In this document: piece after piece, positions 58,601-64,000 of the stretch
Layout of the letters: each line of letters begins with the position of its first letter
How positions within the stretch are numbered: the first letter of the stretch is position 1
Assembly: GCA_031213475.1 (NCBI GenBank)
Contig: JARUPZ010000013.1
Coordinates: 11,184,198 to 11,248,197 of the forward strand
Direction: 5' to 3'
Length of the DNA stretch: 64,000 nucleotides
Source of the DNA: Nereocystis luetkeana
Taxonomy: Eukaryota > Sar > Phaeophyceae > Laminariales > Laminariaceae
Position numbers and translations under genes: made by a program
Notes under the pieces: model-generated
Database searches by the model: none
What the model was told of the DNA's origin: nothing
Seen by the model: only the letters and a program-made list of their open reading frames with translations

Positions 58601-61600
58601 AACAACGTCTGAAGAGGCGTTCTAAGAGAGAGGTTCGCCCTACATTTTCTGAGGCCCCTTGCTTAAGTAGCACAACACTTGACCCGAACACTGACGTCAG
58701 AAAAAATCAAATTGCATCCCGATGAATATTCCCATAGCCCAAGTATACCTAAACATCTTTTTTGAAAAAGAGATTGGCATTCCAACTATTTCGAGTTAAA
58801 GTACCCCGCCATTTAGAAAACTTTTTAACGGAATAATAAAGGAAATGTGCTTCCTTTATCATAGAACGCGTCTGAAGCTAATGAAAGATGGGAAGTTATA
58901 GTATGGCCTTCCCAACAAATACCGAGGTTATCGAGACAACAGTTAGTTCTACAGCTTCTGCGGTCGTCAAAGTCAAAACCGATCTTGTTGTGTACCCACT
59001 AGGCTTACGCTAGATTTCTGTAGGGGAAGTATATTACGTCATGGAAGGACCTGTGTCTCCTATCCCGAAATAATGAAGTATCTTCTCCACAAGTGCTCTT
59101 CTTGGGGACGACCGTCAGCTTCGCTCGCAGCCCCGTGTGGAGTGCCGCGCAGGCTACCGAATACTCGTTATGTACTTTGACTAGAGTTCCCGACGGGTTG
59201 TGTTCGAAACCCGTATCAACTACCCTTTGTTATCTAACCTCGCAGAGTCCTCCACAGGCTTTGATCAAGAACCATATACATTTCAATCCTTTGGAAGAGC
59301 ACACTGCACAAGAGATGCCCCTGTACGAAACACAAGGGTATAGCATATCAAGCGCTGACAGAGACGGTCGCCGTCGAAATATCACCTGATGCTCGGTTCA
59401 TACATGGACGCTGCGATATCCCCTGGTTGGGATACCCAGTGATCATGTTGGAGAAAGAACCCTAAACTCCTTATCCAGGTGAAATGTCTTGATAGAGTGG
59501 GTCAACGCGAAGGCGGCCTTTGACAAAACAGGGCCTTGTTCCTTAGGCGGAAGATCCTATGTTATCGCAAGGATTTAACGTTCCTGATTCACCTCGTTCA
59601 AGTATCACGGCGATAAGTAACGTGTGATCGCACCCGAGTTCTTACGCAGTTGTCGATGTTTCCGGTCTGACCAGATCGAGAACCCCAACCCCATGTTGTT
59701 TCAGTTATCGGTTTACTCGCAGAGTTGTGTAACCCTGCCACCGATCAAATTACGAAAAATGAAGAACCCCCACGCAGGGCACTCAATATTGTACTAGGTA
59801 TCGAAGGCAAGCTCCAACGTAAAGTACATTATGCCCGTTAATGCCCTCCGACGGTAAGTGCTCCCGCACCTGCTCGCGGACAAACTAGAGGTGGTCAGGG
59901 TAATTTTCTGGAAAATAAATGACGAGGTAGTCGACAGTCAAGCACCAGCGCAAAGAACAAGTCGTGCAGAATCGAAAGCCCAAGCGTCCGTGATAACAGC
60001 GGGTTGTTCTGCAGTTGCAAGGGGAGCGACGGGCTGAAATGACACCCTAACCCTAACCCGTATTCTAAAGTGCAAGCGTGGTGAGTTAAGCTTCATGCCT
60101 ACAAATTCACAGAAGGATTAGAGACCAAAAGGCTGATGTACGCTGCTAAGAACGATCTTACACCCATCAGTCGGTGTTTCAAAGCTGTGGACGTGTCTCT
60201 CTCTACAGTGTACCTAATATATGGCTGATGCATTGCGGTTTCTTCGGCGGTTGCTGATTTCCTCTTACCCTGGCTTCATCTTTCCTTTCACTGGGCGGGT
60301 CGAATACAGGGCTGTGTGTCCAACCGAAGTATAGTATCACCAGTAGTTTCGGCCGCTCAGCAGATGCAAGGCATGCCTATCGCTTCGATTGTGCTGAGTT
60401 CTTTCGACGTTGCTTTTTTATATCCTACGTCGAGGCCCTTTTCAAAATTCTAACTGGTGCACATAAACAATTCGATTCGATTATTTGGTGGTGACGAGGA
60501 CCTCCGGCTTGCCGTACTATAGAGCGCGCACTGCACAAGCTACACACGCGACGATGTCCTGTTTCGCGGTCTTCGGCTGCTATTCTATTGCTGTTAGTTT
60601 GCGGTTCTAGCGTGTTGGCGAAGCGTCCGTGACCTCGATTCGATTTCGAACAGGCCTAGAGTTAGGACTCCCCCGTATCTCCGCTTGTCCTGTTGTCAAT
60701 CTCTAACCTCGAGCGGGTCACCTATGGTGTGTTGGAACTCTTGCTTGTCAAGGCTCTGTCCCCGTGAAAAGAGGTGCTCCGATGGCACAAGGTGCCAAGC
60801 GCCTGTGATGAACACTTGTAACGATAGGGGAAATACACGACAAAAACAAAACTATTGTTACAGGTATCAGCCGGCCACGATCAAACCAGATGCGAACATT
60901 TTAGTGATATGGTTGAGGTGTAGGTTTGCTTTATGCAGCACGTCGTACTCGTATAGTTATTGTAAAAAACCGACATGTCGTTTGATACGACGCTGGTAGA
61001 TGTATCAGCCGCGCGTGGTAGACAGAAGAAGTTGCCGGCGTTTGGGACCCGTTCCGACCTTCATTGTCGGAACGTATTAACTAGTACGGGCAGCCGGTTT
61101 TCGCTCTCATTGGCTCTAACGTTTTCCAGTCAAAACCTATCTCTACCACCTGTCGGTGTTTGTCTTCTCTGGTCCAATTCGTCTCAAGGATATGTCAGTC
61201 TGGACTCGGCACTGGCGCAAATATGTGTGCATTGCCCAACGTCGTTTGTGCGTGTTTCGGTGGTGGCTAGACCGCATTATTGTGTACCAGGTATGTTCAA
61301 TTAAACAGTTTGGTGGGTAACTCGCTACCTCTTCTTGTAGATAGCGTTCGGGTGTGAAACTCCGTTGGAAAGCATTATGATGTATTGTTTATAGTATACC
61401 ATGCACTCTGTCAATGTAGATCATACTCCTGGCTTGTACGAGGACATATTTGGCATTGTCCTAAGTGTCTCTCGCTTCGTGCTTCATCATTAACCTTCTC
61501 GAGCCGACGTCATCATCAGGTATCGCCGTATGATCGACTGATAGCATCGGTAATCCTTCTCTGTCTGTAGGTGTCATTTGCAGTCGCAACTCCAAGATAT

Positions 61601-63068
61601 ACGTGGACGGGAACAGTACTTTTACTAACAACCTAAGAACTCAGCAGTTCAGAGGGAAGGTGAGACTCAGCGTATGTAAGGACAGGCAGCATGTTTCTGT
61701 AGTCCCTTGTTTGCTAATGACGTAAGCGACGCGATGCCCGTACCGCCTGCGATGAGGAGGAAGGGTATCCGGCATGCAGGGCATTACCCCGGTCTTTCGT
61801 CGCTCGACCAGCATCTGAATGGAAGTAGGCTAAATGCCGTCACGTTTACTCATGCAATGTACATCGCTGTCCGAAGCAGTAGTGGTGTTCGATATGACGG
61901 GTTGAGATGAAAAACCGTAGCGCTCCGTAGCCAAAGCTATCTAACATGTTCTCAGCGAGACGATGGCATGAACTATTGCCTTGTCTGCGCGACGATATTT
62001 GCTCACGGCAAGACTCGATCACAGGCAGAAAAAAATCAGAGAAAACATTGCGAAAAAAAACGGATGTCCGAGGTATAATATATATATAAATATATGGCTT
62101 GTCCACGCTGTCCTACGGGGTCCACCATCAGCGAAAGTGGATGATCTCTAGTGCTATCATACATGGGCGAGCCCTTGGCAGCCGAAGGACAACTGAGTGA
62201 CCACCCAAGGCGTGCCAAGGCACACAGTAGTTGTGACAGGAGGCTATGGTGGATGACGGAGGGTGGGGACTTGCTTGCAAGCAACGCTTGCTTGCTTGCT
62301 TGCCAGACGCCAAGTTCCCCCAAAACCTACTTGGACACAGGGATAGTCTCCATGTGGCCGCTTTGTAGTGGCGATGATAAACCTGTATATCATCCTCAAC
62401 CAGCACCCTGAGGTCTGCGCTATGGGATCAAACGCCGCAGGAGCACATGGCAAAGTAAAAATATCGGACATGAAATACTGGAACTGCTGCAAGGGGGGGG
62501 CGCAAGTTTACGATTTCGGGCTGGGGTGACACACCATAGGGCACCGAATTCCAAACTTGAGCTACATGGCCGATTTCACGGCAGCCGATTCCAACTGTTT
62601 CACTCAAGTATTAGAGTAGCGTCATGGCCGGAAATTGCACACGTGTTGTACTAACGACTAAAACAGCGAAGGGGTACTCGGTGTCCGCAGAATCGGTCTT
62701 GTAGCATTATTCAAGGATCCGGTTGTCTATTGTCCCGCTCCTCTACGTAGCCCAAGCTCATGAGATGGGTAGTCCAATGTAGCAATCCCGTGGTGACATC
62801 CGTTACTCGTATCGCCTACACCCTCGATCTGCTTAACTGTAAAGGCTAAAAATCAACTGTCGCTAAGTGTGTCTCGGGCGTGCGGAGAACAGGCAGCAAA
62901 TACCAATATGCTCCTCAGGCCTCCATGAATTGTTACAATTAGGACTGCACTCACTCCAGTAGTACTCGATATTTCTCCTGCAGGTGCCATCATTTCGTAC
63001 GGTAGTGAAGTTTACATATATAAGCGGCAGCACCCTGTTCACCCACAACTCAGCCGGAGACCACGGAG
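52608..63068 (+). CDS. Second Pmp-repeat gene, exons only, both ends unresolved
   Basis: Four + strand modules of the same type as the first gene: 52608-52688, 58116-58199, 61571-61659 and 62984-63068, with introns of about 5.4, 3.4 and 1.3 kb. Phases are consistent (1-1, 1-1, 1-0, 0-1). No membrane part is reached before the window ends, so the 3' end lies beyond. The 5' end was not found between 19.0 and 52.6 kb. Function as inferred for the first gene: extracellular beta-helix rungs. The rungs could also be remnants of a dead paralogue, since two of the four deviate in phase. Confidence 0.6.
52760..52830 (-). other. tRNA-like relic
   Basis: The minus strand reads CCGCATGAGTGCAACATCGT then TCGAATCCCATGCATGGCGCCA, similar to the anticodon and T-arm side of a tRNA. 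The 5' acceptor strand and D arm are not convincing. Confidence 0.2.
53280..53600. repeat. Degenerate minisatellite, about 30-bp period, about 10 units
   Basis: Units of the form CGGATGTCCTTTTTGATGCG plus TTcAaTAGgt start near 53,286, 53,317, 53,346, 53,378, 53,409, 53,439, 53,468, 53,497, 53,529 and 53,562. It lies in the first intron of the second gene. Confidence 0.7.
54000..56450 (+). mobile_element. Second fossil DIRS-like retroelement, broken
   Basis: Recognisable parts in order. Reverse-transcriptase palm remains lie at about 54.1-54.5 kb (FACLDDSWLRNF). An RNase H-like region lies at about 54.7-55.2 kb, with SDVSSVAWGG and an end similar to the other copy. The RT-RNase H tail follows at about 55.2-55.7 kb. 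A possible recombinase region lies after that and is not secure. Order and motifs match the DIRS group, but it is a different subfamily from the element at 31.4-37.6 kb. It is inactive with many disruptions. Terminal repeats not found; ends approximate. It sits in an intron of the second Pmp-repeat gene. Confidence 0.55.
56867..57290. repeat. 57-bp direct repeats, 367 bp apart
   Basis: 56,867-56,923 and 57,234-57,290 share CT(A/C)ATCCAATxCA, GATCCA(C/T)GGTA(G/A)AGAGACAG and AATACAACC in order. The intervening DNA has no recognised gene. Confidence 0.5.
57291..58115. other. Intron part of second gene, no feature seen
   Basis: Nothing recognised. One acceptor-like GATAGTAG followed by GVVSLSD near 57,563 begins like a rung exon but loses the consensus. 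Confidence 0.35.
58116..58199 (+). CDS. Rung exon of second gene (84 bp, phase 1-1)
   Basis: Acceptor ACGCGCAG, donor GGAG|GTGACG. It begins GAIYVAVASTMYLSGES and ends SRYNSGKGHGG; RYNSG replaces FxxNSA. Length, phase and ends are typical. Confidence 0.7.
58200..61570. other. Intron of second gene, no feature seen
   Basis: No coding exon, RNA or repeat supported, apart from a short CCCTAACCCTAACCC at about 60,044. Confidence 0.4.
61571..61659 (+). CDS. Rung exon of second gene (89 bp, phase 1-0)
   Basis: Acceptor TCTGTAG, donor GAAG|GTGAGA. It begins GVICSRNSKIYVDGNST and ends FTNNLRTQQFRGK. The FxxN is FTNN and the GN is standard. It is two bases longer than an 87-bp module and so leaves in phase 0. 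Confidence 0.62.
61660..62983. other. Intron of second gene
   Basis: It holds an AT run near 62,075-62,096 and a short (GCTT)n run near 62,280-62,300. Nothing else recognised. Confidence 0.4.
62984..63068 (+). CDS. Rung exon of second gene (85 bp, phase 0-1)
   Basis: Acceptor TCCTGCAG, donor GGAG|GTAACA. In phase 0 the whole exon is open and ends ISGSTLFTHNSAGDHGG, a good module end. In phase 1 the start would read GAIISYGSEVYI, a good module start. A one-base insertion in the ATATATA run would explain both. Phase 0 fits the preceding exon. Confidence 0.6.
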
Positions 63069-64000
63069 GTAACAACGTGCTCGTGGCTGTTACGGTATAG
63101 TTCTTGCAATATCTGCTGTATTGGCGTCGAGCGCCGTAAACGCATTGGATCGTGAGAAGAATATTGGACTAACGTCAACTTCACCTCGGTATATCCGAGT
63201 TGAGTGTCATGCCAGACGGGTATCTCAACTTCTGCCAATTCTTCCCGATCAGGGGGGGAGGTACGTTGCAGAGACACTGCAAGGATTTCCCGTCGGTGTG
63301 ATACTGATCAGTGTAATTCTGTCGTCCAGTCGTCCTATCATCCAATCGAAACCCGCCCCAATGATGGCAATTGATTTTGTCGTGTACGTCAAGCCCGCAG
63401 TTCGCGTTTTCCCGGTCTGCGTGAGGAAAGGTTTGGGCCAGGACAATGAACCACCGTTCGGGGTGGGAGTCGATGCATCGTCTTCAATGGCCGGCACCCA
63501 CGGTACTTCAAAGTATTTTATGGCCCTATACTTGAGCGTTCGGGTGTTTGAGAGCCGGACCTAAGGTGCCTTCAATAGTGTCTTTGGGCCTCTTGGTCCT
63601 GTGCAGAGATATTGCCATGCATGTGACAACCTCATATCGTACTGCTCCGTAATCATGTAGAAATGTGTATTTTTAGATCATGGCATTGGAAGCGAAATTG
63701 ACGTTCTGGGTAGTCGTTTGTCAGTGAGCGAAATACTCGAGTCCCAACCAGTCGGCCGCGGTTCTTCTATACCAGTATGCGGCAGGCTTCAGCGATTACT
63801 AAGAATAGACACTGTATGGTGGTAGAACGATCGTTGGACCGGAACCCGTGCTCGCCTTCCCGGCTGTACAGCATATAGACTGTGTACGTAACAGTGTGTG
63901 CTGGATAGCTGGTGAAATATTGGCCCGCTGCGTCTACTTGCAAATAAAGCAGCTGCACCGGCTCAAGAAACGTTTCGTTGGAAGAAGGGCTCTGAGTCCC
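63069..64000. other. Downstream intron or intergenic part, no secure feature
   Basis: A 147-codon open frame at 63,121-63,564 has no recognised family. A donor-like GGGGGAG|GTACGT near 63,260 follows a weak module-like end. Confidence 0.3.

Overview
The window looks like nuclear DNA of a multicellular stramenopile, most likely a brown alga. This rests on one long intron-rich gene of a type familiar from brown algae: Pmp-type repeats (FxxN / GGA[ILV]) on very short exons separated by introns of 0.2-2.8 kb, ending in a Cys-rich and multi-pass membrane region. The dense mix of LINE, tyrosine-recombinase retroelement and trinucleotide-rich repeats, and a TTAGGG-like interstitial tract, fit the same view. 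Oomycetes and diatoms would normally have shorter and fewer introns. Species is not determined.

Region 1 (1-19,017, + strand) is the 3' part of a large gene whose start lies upstream of the window. At least nine small exons of 75-87 bp each carry one beta-helix rung of 25-29 residues. All begin and end in phase 1, and most end GGAG|GTGAG. They are followed by a 282-bp exon with several rungs, a rung exon that leaves the phase-1 pattern, a Cys-rich exon, a Cys-rich/first-TM exon and a 1,014-bp exon with the remaining membrane segments and the stop at 19,015-19,017. The introns hold a 190-bp tandem duplication, a telomere-like tract, a GC-rich pocket and two TA-flanked inverted-repeat elements lying side by side.

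Region 2 (19,018-31,430) has no gene I can support. It holds degenerate repeat fields, a cluster of CTTCC..GGAAG palindromes and one protein-like fragment of unknown identity.

Region 3 (31,430-52,250) is a repeat zone. It begins with a broken tyrosine-recombinase (DIRS-like) retroelement at about 31.4-37.6 kb. Two LINE tail fragments in opposite orientation follow at 38.3 and 39.5-40.1 kb. From 42.0 to 51.1 kb there is a large imperfect inverted arrangement of repeat blocks (A-B-B-C), invaded by a 5'-truncated but nearly open LINE (about 44,980-47,780) with an (AC)n tail. A 45-unit TAG microsatellite sits at 49,673.

Region 4 (52,608-64,000, + strand) holds exons of a second gene of the same family as region 1, with introns up to 5.4 kb. 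These contain a 30-bp minisatellite and a second broken DIRS-like element. It probably continues past the window end.

The main point of interest is the pair of cassette-like genes: one exon per structural rung, interchangeable phase, decayed spare exons in introns, and a multi-pass membrane anchor. This resembles the exon-per-repeat LRR and TPR genes reported in Ectocarpus. It suggests, but does not show, a surface protein whose repeats can be shuffled or alternatively spliced.
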